A stretch of 64,000 bases of DNA from Phenylobacterium sp. Root700 (lineage in GTDB: Bacteria > Pseudomonadota > Alphaproteobacteria > Caulobacterales > Caulobacteraceae), in the NCBI RefSeq assembly GCF_001429025.1, contig NZ_LMHT01000035.1, positions 390,264-454,263 of the forward strand, written 5' to 3'. Numbering within the stretch: position 1 is the first letter of the stretch; every line of letters begins with the position of its first letter. The notes beneath the pieces are model-generated. The model had not been told where the DNA came from. It worked only from the letters and a program-made list of their open reading frames with translations, and did no database searches. This document shows positions 1-10,286 of this stretch, one piece after another. The translations under genes and the position numbers were made by a program.

Positions 1-546
1 ACGAACCGCCGGCTCAAGCAGCGTGTGACCGGCGCAACCGGCGATCACCCATCGCTCCTGGCCGATCACCTGGGCCGAGACCAGCGGATCGGGCGGCTCG
101 ACCGAGGCCGCCACCGCCAGATCGAGTTCGCCCGCGAGCAGCGAGCGGGTGAACTGCATCTCCAGTCCGCTCTGGACGTCTAGCCGCACGCCGGCGTGAG
201 CGGCCTGGAAGCGGCCGATCCGGCGGCCGATCTCGCCCGCCGCCGCGATCGGACTTAGCCCCACCACCAGGGACGCCGGCCCTCGCCCCGTCAGTTCGTC
301 GATATCCCGGCGCAGGTGTCCCGCCTCGGCCAAAATCGCGCGGGCGCTGTCCATCAGCCGCACCCCGACCCGGGTCGGGGCCACCCCTTTCGGCGTCCGC
401 TCGATCAGCCGCGCGCCCATCTCCGCCTCCAACCGCGCGAGGCTTTTCGACAGCGCCTGCTGGGTGACGCCCGCCGATTGCGCGGCCTTGGTCTGGCCGC
501 CGGCCTCGACGATTGCGACGAAGTGCTCGAGTTGGCGAAGGTCCAT
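1..546 (-). CDS. LysR-family transcriptional regulator (C-terminus cut by window edge)
   Basis: The reverse strand from the ATG at 546 encodes 182 residues and runs off the left edge, so the C-terminal part of the effector domain is missing. The N-terminus (MDLRQLEHFVAIVEAGG) is a typical LysR winged helix-turn-helix, with the recognition region near QSAGVTQQALSKSLARLE (residues about 25-42). From about residue 90 the substrate-binding fold begins. It is divergent from the flavoprotein gene at 641, the usual LysR arrangement, so it probably controls that operon and itself; this is inferred. The family call is firm, the ligand unknown. Confidence 0.9.
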   Translation of the reverse strand, partial: MDLRQLEHFVAIVEAGGQTKAAQSAGVTQQALSKSLARLEAEMGARLIERTPKGVAPTRVGVRLMDSARAILAEAGHLRRDIDELTGRGPASLVVGLSPIAAAGEIGRRIGRFQAAHAGVRLDVQSGLEMQFTRSLLAGELDLAVAASVEPPDPLVSAQVIGQERWVIAGCAGHTLLEPAVR

Positions 547-563
547 CCGACCCTACAACCATG

Positions 564-583
564 TTTTGTGCATTTTGACAAAA
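564..583. promoter_or_regulatory. Candidate LysR operator, inverted repeat
   Basis: TTTTGT (564-569) and ACAAAA (578-583) form a perfect 6-bp inverted repeat with an 8-bp spacer in the 94-bp gap between the divergent LysR gene and the flavoprotein gene. Its AT-richness stands out locally, and it contains the T-N11-A pattern expected of LysR sites. The assignment rests on position and symmetry only. Confidence 0.4.
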
Positions 584-640
584 GGGCGTTGGTCGGACCA
601 TCCGCCGAACCTCAGGTTCCCCGTCAAAGGGAGACCATTC

Positions 641-2164
641 ATGAAGAGCTTGGGCGCGGTTCCGCATTGGGACTTCGAAACCGACATCCTGATCTGCGGC
701 TTCGGGGCCGCCGGCTCGTCGGCCGCCATTGAGGCGCGCGACCTGGCGCCGGACGCCGACATCCTGATCATTGAGAAGGCGACCGAGGCCCGGTCCGGCG
801 GCAACGCCCGGGTGTCGGGCCAGTCGCTGCTGATCTCCAAGAACGCCGAAGCCCTGGCCCGCTACCAGCGCACCATGTCGGTCGCCAACCCGATCCCGGA
901 AGACATGCTTCTAGAGTGGGCCGAGCGGATGACCAAGCTGGAGCCGTGGATCAAGGCCCGCGCCGCCGAGGCCGGCCAGGAGTTCCTGCGCGGCACCGGC
1001 TTCACTGAACGCGAGGCGGTGCTGGAGTTCCCCGACCTGGGCGCCGCCGAGGCGGTCGCCTACACCGCCACCATCCTGCCGATCCCGTCGGGCGTCTGGA
1101 AGGCGCTGAAGGCCAATGTCGACAAGCGCGACGTGCGGGTCATGTACGAGACCCGGGCCATGCGCCTGGTCCAGAACGTCGAGACCCTCGAGGTGCTCGG
1201 CATGATCATCGAGACGCCGCAGGGCCGCCAGGCGATCAAGGCCCGCAAGGGCGTGATCATGGCGGTCGGCGGGTTCGAGAACGACCTGCAGATGCAGCGC
1301 GACTATTACGGCCTCTCCGACGCCTTCCCGCTGGGCTCGCCGACCAACACCGGCGATGGCCTGCGCATCCTTCAGCGCGCCGGCGCCCAGATGTGGCACC
1401 TGCGCAACCAGGGCCAGTCGGGCGGCGTCTGGCCGGGGCTGAAGATCCCCGCCTACGAGACTGTTTATCTGCGTAATTTCCTGCTGCCCGCCTTCTCGTG
1501 GATCGACGTCGATATCGACGGCAAGCGCTTCTATCCAGAGACCAACGAGCTGCAGCTCACCCACTACAAGGAAAAGCGGCACGGCCGTTACCTGGACACG
1601 CCCCTGCCCTATGCCGGGCCGGTCCACATGATCTTCGATGAAACCACGCGGGCGGCCGGCAAGCTGGTGATGGAGGTGATGACCTGGAACGCGGTGGTCG
1701 AGGACTACGAGTGGTCCGAAGAGAACGTCGCTGAGGTCGAGGCCGGCTGGATCGTCAAGGCCGACACCATCGGGGAACTGGCCGCCAAGATCGGCAAGTC
1801 GCCGGACCAGCTCATCGCCACGGTGGCGGCCTGGAACCAGTCGTGCGCCGAGGGCGAGGACAAGGCCTTCAGCCGCCGTCCCGACACCCTGTCGCCGATC
1901 ACAACTGGCCCGTTCTACGCCGTCGACATCAAGCCGGCGATCGTCTGCACCGGCGGCGGCGCCAAGCGCACCATCGACGGCCACGTCCTTGGCCACGACG
2001 ACAGGCCGATCCCGCGGCTGTTCGAGGCTGGCGAACTCGGTTCGATGTTCTCCGACCTCTACCAGAACGGCTCCTATCTCACCGAAGCGATGATCTCGGG
2101 ACGGGCGGCCGCGGCCAGCGCCCTGGCGCTGAGCCCCTGGGACGCCGACGGCGGGGAGGCCTGA
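641..2164 (+). CDS. FAD-dependent oxidoreductase, fumarate reductase/ketosteroid dehydrogenase-like (FAD_binding_2)
   Basis: A 507-residue flavoprotein. The N-terminal dinucleotide fold has GFGAAGSSAA near residues 18-27, followed by EKATEARSGGNARVSGQ, the FAD-contacting segment of the FAD_binding_2 family. The C-terminus has CTGGGAKR and FEAGELGS, the second FAD-binding region. The start at 641 is preceded by GGGAG at good spacing; an upstream in-frame ATG at 464 lies inside the divergent LysR gene and is rejected. The family covers fumarate reductase flavoproteins, tricarballylate dehydrogenase and 3-ketosteroid dehydrogenases; the substrate cannot be read from sequence. It is a paralogue of the product of 2390-3889 and is likely co-transcribed with it. 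Confidence 0.85.
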   Translation: MKSLGAVPHWDFETDILICGFGAAGSSAAIEARDLAPDADILIIEKATEARSGGNARVSGQSLLISKNAEALARYQRTMSVANPIPEDMLLEWAERMTKLEPWIKARAAEAGQEFLRGTGFTEREAVLEFPDLGAAEAVAYTATILPIPSGVWKALKANVDKRDVRVMYETRAMRLVQNVETLEVLGMIIETPQGRQAIKARKGVIMAVGGFENDLQMQRDYYGLSDAFPLGSPTNTGDGLRILQRAGAQMWHLRNQGQSGGVWPGLKIPAYETVYLRNFLLPAFSWIDVDIDGKRFYPETNELQLTHYKEKRHGRYLDTPLPYAGPVHMIFDETTRAAGKLVMEVMTWNAVVEDYEWSEENVAEVEAGWIVKADTIGELAAKIGKSPDQLIATVAAWNQSCAEGEDKAFSRRPDTLSPITTGPFYAVDIKPAIVCTGGGAKRTIDGHVLGHDDRPIPRLFEAGELGSMFSDLYQNGSYLTEAMISGRAAAASALALSPWDADGGEA

Positions 2165-2168
2165 TCCC

Positions 2169-2390
2169 ATGCTGGTGAAAACCCCGGCGATCAAGCTGGC
2201 GGTGGAGATCCGCGAGGTCGGCGTCGCCGGCGAGCGGATCACCTTCTCCGGCGTCGCCAACGCCATGCCCTGCACGGTCGAGATGTCGCCCGCCGAGATG
2301 CTGGTCCTCGCCCGTTCCGCGATGCGCCCCGCCATCCTCAAGATGCTGGTCGCCGCCCTCTTCAAGTCACGCAAGTCGGAGACCGCCTGA
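2169..2390 (+). CDS. Small conserved-looking protein between two flavoproteins
   Basis: A 73-residue protein, beginning 4 bases after the upstream stop and sharing one base (TGATG) with the next start, so translation is probably coupled. I do not recognise the family. It is soluble-looking, with an N-terminal beta-like half (VEIREVGVAGERITFSGVA) and a C-terminal amphipathic helix rich in Ala, Met and Lys. Position suggests a partner or accessory subunit of the flanking flavoproteins; this is inference from context only. Confidence 0.7.
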   Translation: MLVKTPAIKLAVEIREVGVAGERITFSGVANAMPCTVEMSPAEMLVLARSAMRPAILKMLVAALFKSRKSETA

Positions 2391-3889
2391 TGGCCAGCCT
2401 TCAATCGATCAAGACCTGGGATCTCGAACTGGACGTGGCCGTGGTCGGCTTCGGCGTCGCCGGCTGCGTCGCGGCGGTGGAGGCGGTGGAAACGCGGACC
2501 GACGCCAAGGTGGCGATCTTCGAGAAAGCGACAGAGGCCCGCTGCGGCGGCAACAGCCGCGTGTCGGGCCAGGCGCTGTGGATCGCTCGTCCCGACCAGC
2601 TCGAGGCGGTCATCGCCTATCAACGCAAGCTCAACCAGCCGAACCCCATCTCCGAGGAGCTGCTGCGCACCTGGGCGCAGGCCCTGGTCGAGCTGGAGCC
2701 CTGGATCCAGGCCAAGGCGGCGGAGGTCGGCGGCGACTACAGCGAGGGCATGGGCTGGACCGACCTCAAGACCATCGTCGAATTCCCCGAACTCGGCGCC
2801 GAAGAAGCCATCGCCTACAATTCCACCATCAAGCCCAATCCGTCCGGCGTCTGGCGCACCTTCCGCGACCATGTCCTGCGCCGCCCGGAAATCGCCCTGC
2901 ACTATGAAAGCCCCGTCGTGGACCTCATCCAGGATCCTGACAGCGGCGAGATCTTCGGGGTGATCGTCGAACAAAACGGCCGGCGGCTGGCGGTTCGCGC
3001 CCGCGGCGGCGTGATCCTGGCCTGCGGCGGTTACGAGGCGAACGCCGAGATGCAGCGCAACTATTGGGGCGCGGACCGCATCCTGCCGCTGGGCTCGCCA
3101 GCCAACACCGGCGACGGCGTGCGCATGTTGCAGAAGGCCGGGGCCAAGCTCTGGCACATGCGCAACTTCACCCAGTCCAGCGGCAACTGGCCGGCGATCA
3201 AGGTCGACGGCTATGACGCGGCCTTCCTGCGCGCGGTGGTCATGCCTGACGGCGGCTGGATGGAGATCGGGGCCGACCACAAGCGGTTCTACGACGAGGG
3301 CTATCACCACCGCCTGCGGCACTACCATCAGGACGAGAACGGCCGCTGGCAGGACGCCCCGCACTGGCGGACCTTGCCCGTCCACATGATCTTCGACGAA
3401 ACCACCCGGACGGCCGGGCCGATCATCACCTCGCTGATGACCTGGAACACGGTGGTCGAAGGCTATGAATGGAGCGCCGACAACAGCGCCGAGGTCGAGA
3501 AGGGCTGGATCGTCAAGGCCGACACCATCCAGGACCTGGCCCGCCTGATCGGCCGACCGGAAGCCGCGCTCGCTGAGGCTCTAGCGGCCTACAACGCCGC
3601 GGCCCAAGGCGAACTGCCCTGCCCGTTTGGACGCGACACAGCCTCGATGCGGCCCCTGCAGGGCCCGTTCTACGCCGCCGAACTGGTGCCCGGCGTCATC
3701 TGCTCAACGGGCGGCGGCGAGCGGAACGGCAAGGCCCAGGTCATCGGCCAGGACGGCCTCCCAATCACCGGCCTCTATGAAGCTGGCGAACTCGGCTCGA
3801 TCTTCTCCAACCTCTACCAGAACGGCGCATTCCTGACCGAGGCGATGATCTTCGGCCGGATCGCCGGCCGCGAGGCTGCGCTCCGATAG
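2390..3889 (+). CDS. FAD-dependent oxidoreductase, second paralogue (FAD_binding_2)
   Basis: A 499-residue flavoprotein with the same architecture as the product of 641-2164: GFGVAGCVAAVEA near residues 20-32, EKATEARCGGNSRVSGQ, and C-terminal CSTGGGERNGK and YEAGELGSIFSNLYQNG. Long shared stretches (for example GWIVKADTI and HMIFDETTR) show a duplication. The start overlaps the preceding stop by one base. Two homologous flavoproteins in one operon could be a heteromer or act on successive substrates; the sequence does not decide. A strong hairpin follows at 3917. Confidence 0.85.
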   Translation: MASLQSIKTWDLELDVAVVGFGVAGCVAAVEAVETRTDAKVAIFEKATEARCGGNSRVSGQALWIARPDQLEAVIAYQRKLNQPNPISEELLRTWAQALVELEPWIQAKAAEVGGDYSEGMGWTDLKTIVEFPELGAEEAIAYNSTIKPNPSGVWRTFRDHVLRRPEIALHYESPVVDLIQDPDSGEIFGVIVEQNGRRLAVRARGGVILACGGYEANAEMQRNYWGADRILPLGSPANTGDGVRMLQKAGAKLWHMRNFTQSSGNWPAIKVDGYDAAFLRAVVMPDGGWMEIGADHKRFYDEGYHHRLRHYHQDENGRWQDAPHWRTLPVHMIFDETTRTAGPIITSLMTWNTVVEGYEWSADNSAEVEKGWIVKADTIQDLARLIGRPEAALAEALAAYNAAAQGELPCPFGRDTASMRPLQGPFYAAELVPGVICSTGGGERNGKAQVIGQDGLPITGLYEAGELGSIFSNLYQNGAFLTEAMIFGRIAGREAALR

Positions 3890-3916
3890 GGGCGCGGGAT
3901 CGGCCGACAGCCCAAA

Positions 3917-3941
3917 CCTTGGAGGCCAATGGCCTCCAAGG
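3917..3941 (+). terminator. Hairpin after the flavoprotein operon
   Basis: CCTTGGAGGCC (3917-3927) pairs perfectly with GGCCTCCAAGG (3931-3941) around a 3-base loop, 27 bases past the stop. No T-tract follows, so it may be a weak terminator or a 3-prime stabilising stem. The rest of the gap to 4092 shows nothing else I can support. Confidence 0.5.
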
Positions 3942-4091
3942 TGAGCGCGCGCCATGCGCAAGCCCCGCCAGGACAGCGCGACCTCATTGCACGGATCAGT
4001 GAACGCTCGACCGCACGCCGGCCCGCAAACAGACTGGACACCCAGCGCACCACTGTAGATGGTTAACTCTCAACTACGGGAGAGCAGGTAG

Positions 4092-4691
4092 ATGAGACGA
4101 TTACTCGGTGTGGCCGCCGCCGCTGCGGCGATCAGCGTGGCGGGGCCGGCGTTGGCCAGCACTGTCATATTCCAGAATACCGGCGCCGATTCCTATTTCA
4201 ATTTCAATGGGATCTCCCTTCCGGGAGCCGGCACCTACACCATTGAACTAACCAGTTCCGCGCCCATCGATTTCTTCTTCGGCGGGACCTACACGGAGCA
4301 TTGGGACGTCTTCTTCGCGCCGGCGCCCAAGCCTCATAGCCAAAATATCGAAGGCAACGACGGCGACATCTACAGCGATCATAGTGGCAACGGCACGTAC
4401 GGATTTTGGACGTTCACCGTACCGAAGACGCTGTACAGCTTCTTCGACTCCGATATCGGCTACTACGACGCCTACTCCATCCCTGTGGGAACGCCGCTCT
4501 ACCTGGAGACCAAGTTCGAGAATGCGTATCTCGATCTCGAAGGCGAAGACTTCTCCGGCGGCACCTTCAACTACTCGCTGACCGTGACCCAGTTATCGGC
4601 AGTTCCGGAACCGGCGACCTGGGCGATGATGATCGCGGGATTTGGAATGGCCGGAACAGCCTTGAGAACCCGCCGCCGCCTCACGGCCTAG
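4092..4691 (+). CDS. PEPxWA-CTERM sorting-domain exported protein
   Basis: A 199-residue exported protein. It has a signal peptide (MRRLLGVAAAAAAISVAG, cleavage likely after ALA near residue 23), a beta-rich middle with many Tyr, Phe, Gly and Asp residues, and a C-terminal sorting signal starting VPEPATWAMMIAGFG, then a short hydrophobic helix and a basic tail (RTRRR). This is the PEPxWA-CTERM form found in alphaproteobacteria and processed by an exosortase. No exosortase gene lies in the window. The middle domain is not recognised. GGGAG precedes the start. Confidence 0.85.
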   Translation: MRRLLGVAAAAAAISVAGPALASTVIFQNTGADSYFNFNGISLPGAGTYTIELTSSAPIDFFFGGTYTEHWDVFFAPAPKPHSQNIEGNDGDIYSDHSGNGTYGFWTFTVPKTLYSFFDSDIGYYDAYSIPVGTPLYLETKFENAYLDLEGEDFSGGTFNYSLTVTQLSAVPEPATWAMMIAGFGMAGTALRTRRRLTA

Positions 4692-4707
4692 GAACTGGCG
4701 CCGCAGC

Positions 4708-4754
4708 GACGAACGCGACCCTGCCAGGCAAGCCTGGCCAGGGCCGCGTTCGTC
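4708..4754. terminator. Long hairpin between convergent genes
   Basis: GACGAACGCG (4708-4717) pairs with CGCGTTCGTC (4745-4754), with an inner stem (TGCCAGGC with GCCTGGC). It lies between the PEP-CTERM gene and the convergent TonB receptor and could terminate both. Confidence 0.65.
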
Positions 4755-4762
4755 CTAATCGA

Positions 4763-7039
4763 TCACCAACGCGCTTCGAGGACCGCGCCGACGACGCGCG
4801 GATCACCGAACATCGCCCGGTTCTGCGAGGCGTGTTCGTACTGCACGTACTGCTCGTCGAAGATGTTCTTGGCGAAGATCGAGGCGCTCCAGTGGGTGGT
4901 CTCGTAGCCGAACTTCCCGTTCACGAGCGTGCGCGCGTCGATCGCGAAGTTCTCCTGGCCAGGGCCCGCCGCGCTGAACGCCTTGCTGCGATAGCTGGCG
5001 TTCAGATTGGCGACGAAGCCGTTATCCCAGCGATAGTTTCCGCCCACCGCCCAGGTCCATTCCGGGGCGAAGGCGAACTCCGACCCCGACAGATCGACTG
5101 AGCTCCCGCCCGGGCTGACCGTGAAGTCGTCGAACTTCGTGCGGCTGGTCCCGATCGAGGCGTAGCCGTCGAACCGGGCGCTGACCCGATAGGCCGCCTC
5201 AAGTTCCGCGCCGTAGAGGTGCGACTTGCCGGCGTTTTCGATCTGGGTGTCGTAGAGATTGCCGCCTAGATTCACGAGCACCTGCTGGTCGGTCCAGTCG
5301 ACATAGTAGGCGTTGGCGTTGACGCTCAAGGCGTCGTCCAGCCAGGTCGAGCGCAGGGCCAGCTCGTAGTTCCAGGTGTATTCCGGATCGTAGGACACGA
5401 TGTCGCCGCGGGCGACATTGACGGAGGCCCCGCCCGAGCGGTAGCCGCGCTGGACCACGAAGCTCGCCGAGGCGTCGTCCGTGATGTCGTACTTCAGCCC
5501 GAGCTTGGGCAGGAACGCCTCGAACTTGCGGCTGGTGCGCGGCGCCGTCGCGGCGGCTTGACCCACAAACATCCCCACCACCTGGTTGAGGCCGCCGATC
5601 ACCGGCGCAAGCGTCCCGAAGGCGGCCGGGTTCGGATAGCGGCCGGCGAAGGTCGCGATCTGGTCGACGTCCTGGACGTTCTCTTCACGGTCGTAGCGGA
5701 AGCCGGCGAGCACTGAGAGCTGCGGCGTCAGTTCGAAACGCCCGTCGCCGAACAGGGCCACGGTCTTGATTTCCTCGGTCGAAGCTCCGCGGAAGTTCAC
5801 CGGAACAACCGGCAGCGCGGCGGTATAGAGCCCCGCGGCGAAACCGGCGGTCTGGGCGTCCAGGCCGAACGGCGGGCTCATCAACACGCCGACCAGGGTC
5901 GAGGTCGGGGTCGGCACGCTGGTCCGGTTGGTCAGGGTGACGTCCTGCTGGCGGTTGGCGTAATAGCCGCCCAACAGGCCGGAAATCCGTTCGCCCTGAT
6001 ACTGGAGACGCACCTCCTGCGAGAAGGTCTTGTCGGTCACGTCCTCGGCGCCGAACGCCTCGCTGGTCGGCCCGCCGTCCATGTCGAAGCTGCTGTTCAG
6101 ATCCAGGCGGCTCCAGGTCGTGAGGCCAGACAGCGTCAGACGCTCGGAGATCTCGTAGTCGGCGGCCAGGGTGAGGATGTCCGTCACGCCGTCGCTGTAG
6201 TTCGGATGATCGGAGGTGCTGACCCGATGCTTGGCGGCGTCCGGCACGTCGGTGCGGGCGTAGGTGAAGGCGTATCCGCCGTCCCGCTCGTCATGCAGCC
6301 AGGACGCGCGCGCGGTCAGGCCGGGGACGCCCTGCGGCGTCATCAGCAGCTTGGCGTGGATGGTCGTCGCATCGCGGGCGTTCTCGTCCTCTTTGCGGGT
6401 GGTGTTGTAGATGAAGCCGTCGGCGTGGCGGTCCTCGACGGCCAACCGGAACGCCAGTTGGTCGGCGACGATGGGGCCGCCGCCAGCCAGCGCGACCGAG
6501 CGGTCGCCGGCGTCCGACAGCAGGACACGGCCGTTCGCGGCCCATTCCCAGGTCGGATCCTGGGTGCGGATCACCACCGCCCCGGCCATGGCGTTGCGGC
6601 CCTGCAGGGTCGATTGCGGACCGCGCAGGATCTCGACCTGACCGACGTCCCACATGTCGAGCGGGCCATTGCTCAGCCCCCAGTCGGGAACCGCCGCGCC
6701 GTCGACATAGATCGTGGTCAGTCCGCCGTTACCGGCGCCGGTGACGCCGATATTGCTGACGCCGCGAATGGAGAAGCCCGACGCGCCATAGGTTTCAGCG
6801 ACGTTGGCGGTGCGGTTGATGATGTCGCCGAAGGTCTGGATGTTCTCGTCGTCGATCCGCTTGGCGGTGACGACGGCGACGCTGGCGACCGTATCCTGGA
6901 GGCTGCGGGTGACCTTCTCGCCGGTCACGATCAATTCGTCGACCGAGCCTCCGGCAGCCGTGGCGTCCGCGGCGAGCGCGGCGCCGGCGGACAGAAGCAG
7001 CGCCGACAGGCTGGCGGCGCATAGGAGGCGAGATTTCAC
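4763..7039 (-). CDS. TonB-dependent outer-membrane receptor
   Basis: A 758-residue receptor. A signal peptide (about residues 1-23) is followed by the plug domain, with a TonB-box-like DELIVTGEKV near residue 34 and the plug landmarks SIRGVSN, VDGAAVPDWG and VEILRGPQSTLQGRNAMAG. A long region of alternating beta strands and loops follows, ending in VLEARW, so the terminal aromatic is Trp rather than Phe. It would import a substrate across the outer membrane using TonB-ExbBD energy. The ligand is unknown; the neighbouring Baeyer-Villiger monooxygenase suggests an organic compound rather than a siderophore, but this is weak. Confidence 0.9.
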   Translation of the reverse strand: MKSRLLCAASLSALLLSAGAALAADATAAGGSVDELIVTGEKVTRSLQDTVASVAVVTAKRIDDENIQTFGDIINRTANVAETYGASGFSIRGVSNIGVTGAGNGGLTTIYVDGAAVPDWGLSNGPLDMWDVGQVEILRGPQSTLQGRNAMAGAVVIRTQDPTWEWAANGRVLLSDAGDRSVALAGGGPIVADQLAFRLAVEDRHADGFIYNTTRKEDENARDATTIHAKLLMTPQGVPGLTARASWLHDERDGGYAFTYARTDVPDAAKHRVSTSDHPNYSDGVTDILTLAADYEISERLTLSGLTTWSRLDLNSSFDMDGGPTSEAFGAEDVTDKTFSQEVRLQYQGERISGLLGGYYANRQQDVTLTNRTSVPTPTSTLVGVLMSPPFGLDAQTAGFAAGLYTAALPVVPVNFRGASTEEIKTVALFGDGRFELTPQLSVLAGFRYDREENVQDVDQIATFAGRYPNPAAFGTLAPVIGGLNQVVGMFVGQAAATAPRTSRKFEAFLPKLGLKYDITDDASASFVVQRGYRSGGASVNVARGDIVSYDPEYTWNYELALRSTWLDDALSVNANAYYVDWTDQQVLVNLGGNLYDTQIENAGKSHLYGAELEAAYRVSARFDGYASIGTSRTKFDDFTVSPGGSSVDLSGSEFAFAPEWTWAVGGNYRWDNGFVANLNASYRSKAFSAAGPGQENFAIDARTLVNGKFGYETTHWSASIFAKNIFDEQYVQYEHASQNRAMFGDPRVVGAVLEARW

Positions 7040-7252
7040 GAGCAGTCCTCATTTTTACGAGGGCGCGACAGGCGGCGTCCTCGTCTTCGGGGCGTATTCC
7101 AGGCGCCCCCTCTACGCCTCAAAAGCTGCTGAAAACCTTCCAGCCATGCCTAAACGTCCGGCCGATGAACAGCCGGATTAGCACTCGTTGCTTGGAGACC
7201 GCACGCCAGTCGGACGGCCGGGCGGAGATGTTATCGGTGCAATATCAGCGCT

Positions 7253-8737
<1,485 letters not shown>

Positions 8738-8823
8738 CTGGTTATTCCTCGCATGGACCTCCGAACTTCGCCGAAGCATCCGTCAAACAGTTGTTGGACA
8801 TCATGCTACGTCCAAGGGCTCGC

Positions 8824-8844
8824 GCCAAGTGATCATTGATAAGT
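8824..8844 (-). promoter_or_regulatory. Weak match to the ACT-N11-ACT direct-repeat element
   Basis: On the reverse strand, ACTTATC and ACTTGGC are separated by 7 bases, giving ACTT twice with the 14-bp period seen at 14 sites between 22 and 44 kb. It sits about 87 bases upstream of the monooxygenase start. The first half departs from ACTTGCA, so this may be chance. Confidence 0.25.
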
Positions 8845-8882
8845 TGACGGAGCGCCGGCTCGGGCGCCCCGCCTTGCCCGGT

Positions 8883-10286
8883 CTATTCCGCCGCGGGCCA
8901 GCCGCCGCCCAGCGCCTTGTAGACCGCCGCCACGTCGGTGTTGACGCCGGTCTCGGCGACGCTGACCGCGTCCTCGGCCGCCAGCAGGGTCCGCTCGGCG
9001 TCCAGCAGCACCAGGAAGTCGAGGCCGCCCTCCTTGTAGCGGACCCGCGCCAGTTCGGCGGCGCGCCGCGAGGCCGCGGCCTGATCGGTCAGACTGCGGA
9101 GCTGCGACTGGCGCTGGCCGTAGCTGACCAGGGCGTTCTCCACGTCCTCCAGCGCCCGCAACACCGTCTGGTCATAGAGCGCCAGACTGGCGTCACCCCG
9201 CGCCTGCTGCGCCCGCAGCCTGGCCCGCGCGCCGCCGAGGTCGAGCCCCGGCCAGGTGACGCTGGGCGCCACCGACCAGGCCTTACTCGCGCCCTCGCCC
9301 AACGAGGACAGGTCCCCGGCCAGGAAACCAACGAAGCCGGTCACCCGCACCCTGGGGAAGAGATCGGCGGTGGCGACGCCGACGCGAGCGGTCTGAGCGG
9401 CCAGCCGGCGCTCGGCCGCCTGGATGTCGGGCCGCCTGCGCAACAGTTCGCCCGCCTCGCCGATGGGCAAGGCCTTGGCGAAGGGCGCGCTACGTCCCTC
9501 GCCCGCCGTCAGCAGGTCGTCCAACGCGCCCGGCCGCTCGCCAACCAGGACGGCGAGGCGATAGGCCGCCTGCCGCTCGCGGGTGATCAGGGTCGGGATG
9601 GTGGACTCCGTGGCGCTGAGACGGGCCTTGGCGCTGAGGATGTCGATGGGATCGGCGCCGCCGACATCGAACCGCGCCTGGGTGATCCGCACCGTGTCGC
9701 GCTGAGTGTCCAGGTTGCGACGGGCGACGCCCAGCCGCGCCTGGGCGCCGCGCAGTTCGAAGTAGTTGCGGGCCACCTCGGCGGCGACGCTGACCTGGAC
9801 GTCGCGAAGATCGGCGCGGGCGGCGTCGGCGTCAGCGCCGGCCGCCTCGACGCCGCGACGCACCCGACCGAACAGGTCGAGCTCCCAGGCGGCGTCGAAG
9901 CCGAGCTGATAGCTCTCGGTCTCGACCCTGGCCTCGCCCGATCCCGGCTGTTGCTGACGGCTCTGGGTCGCCCCGCCGGCGACGCCGACACGTGGCAATT
10001 GGTCCAGCCGCTGGTCGGTGAACAGCGCCCTGGCCTCCGCCACCCGCGCCACCGCGACCTTGAGGTCGAGGTTACTTGAGAGCGCGCGGGTAACGAGCTG
10101 ATCCAGAACGGGATCTTCGAACTGTCGCCACCAGGCCGCCTCGGGGTTGGCGGCGATGAAGGCGGCTGGATCGGCGTTGTGGAAGACCGCCGGCGCGGTG
10201 CCTGGGGTCTTGTAGTTCGGCCCCACCGCGCAGGCCGCGAGGCTGAGCGCGAAGAGGGCCGAGGCGGTTAGTCGGAAGGGGTTCAA
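8883..10286 (-). CDS. RND efflux outer-membrane lipoprotein, NodT family
   Basis: A 467-residue outer-membrane channel of the TolC/NodT type. It begins with a lipoprotein signal peptide (MNPFRLTASALFALSLAAC, lipidated Cys at residue 19), then AVGPNYKTPG, the usual opening of this family, and two OEP repeats of long helices (ARVAEARALF in the first, ALEDVENALVSYGQR in the second). It overlaps the upstream permease gene by 4 bases (ATGA), so the two are translationally coupled. It forms the exit duct of the tripartite pump encoded with the two genes upstream. Confidence 0.93.
   Translation of the reverse strand: MNPFRLTASALFALSLAACAVGPNYKTPGTAPAVFHNADPAAFIAANPEAAWWRQFEDPVLDQLVTRALSSNLDLKVAVARVAEARALFTDQRLDQLPRVGVAGGATQSRQQQPGSGEARVETESYQLGFDAAWELDLFGRVRRGVEAAGADADAARADLRDVQVSVAAEVARNYFELRGAQARLGVARRNLDTQRDTVRITQARFDVGGADPIDILSAKARLSATESTIPTLITRERQAAYRLAVLVGERPGALDDLLTAGEGRSAPFAKALPIGEAGELLRRRPDIQAAERRLAAQTARVGVATADLFPRVRVTGFVGFLAGDLSSLGEGASKAWSVAPSVTWPGLDLGGARARLRAQQARGDASLALYDQTVLRALEDVENALVSYGQRQSQLRSLTDQAAASRRAAELARVRYKEGGLDFLVLLDAERTLLAAEDAVSVAETGVNTDVAAVYKALGGGWPAAE

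Noticed and set aside
911..3385. A very long open frame on the reverse strand under the two flavoprotein genes
   Set aside because: It is antisense to two well-conserved flavoproteins, has low-complexity Gly/Arg/Asp/Leu composition and no recognisable motif. This is the usual effect of high third-position GC. The same applies to long antisense frames under RND, ppc, TonB and kdp genes.
641..3889. Naming the two flavoproteins 3-ketosteroid dehydrogenases and the cluster a steroid pathway
   Set aside because: Only the general FAD_binding_2 family is supported. No other steroid-ring gene (for example kshA or hsaC-like) is in the window.
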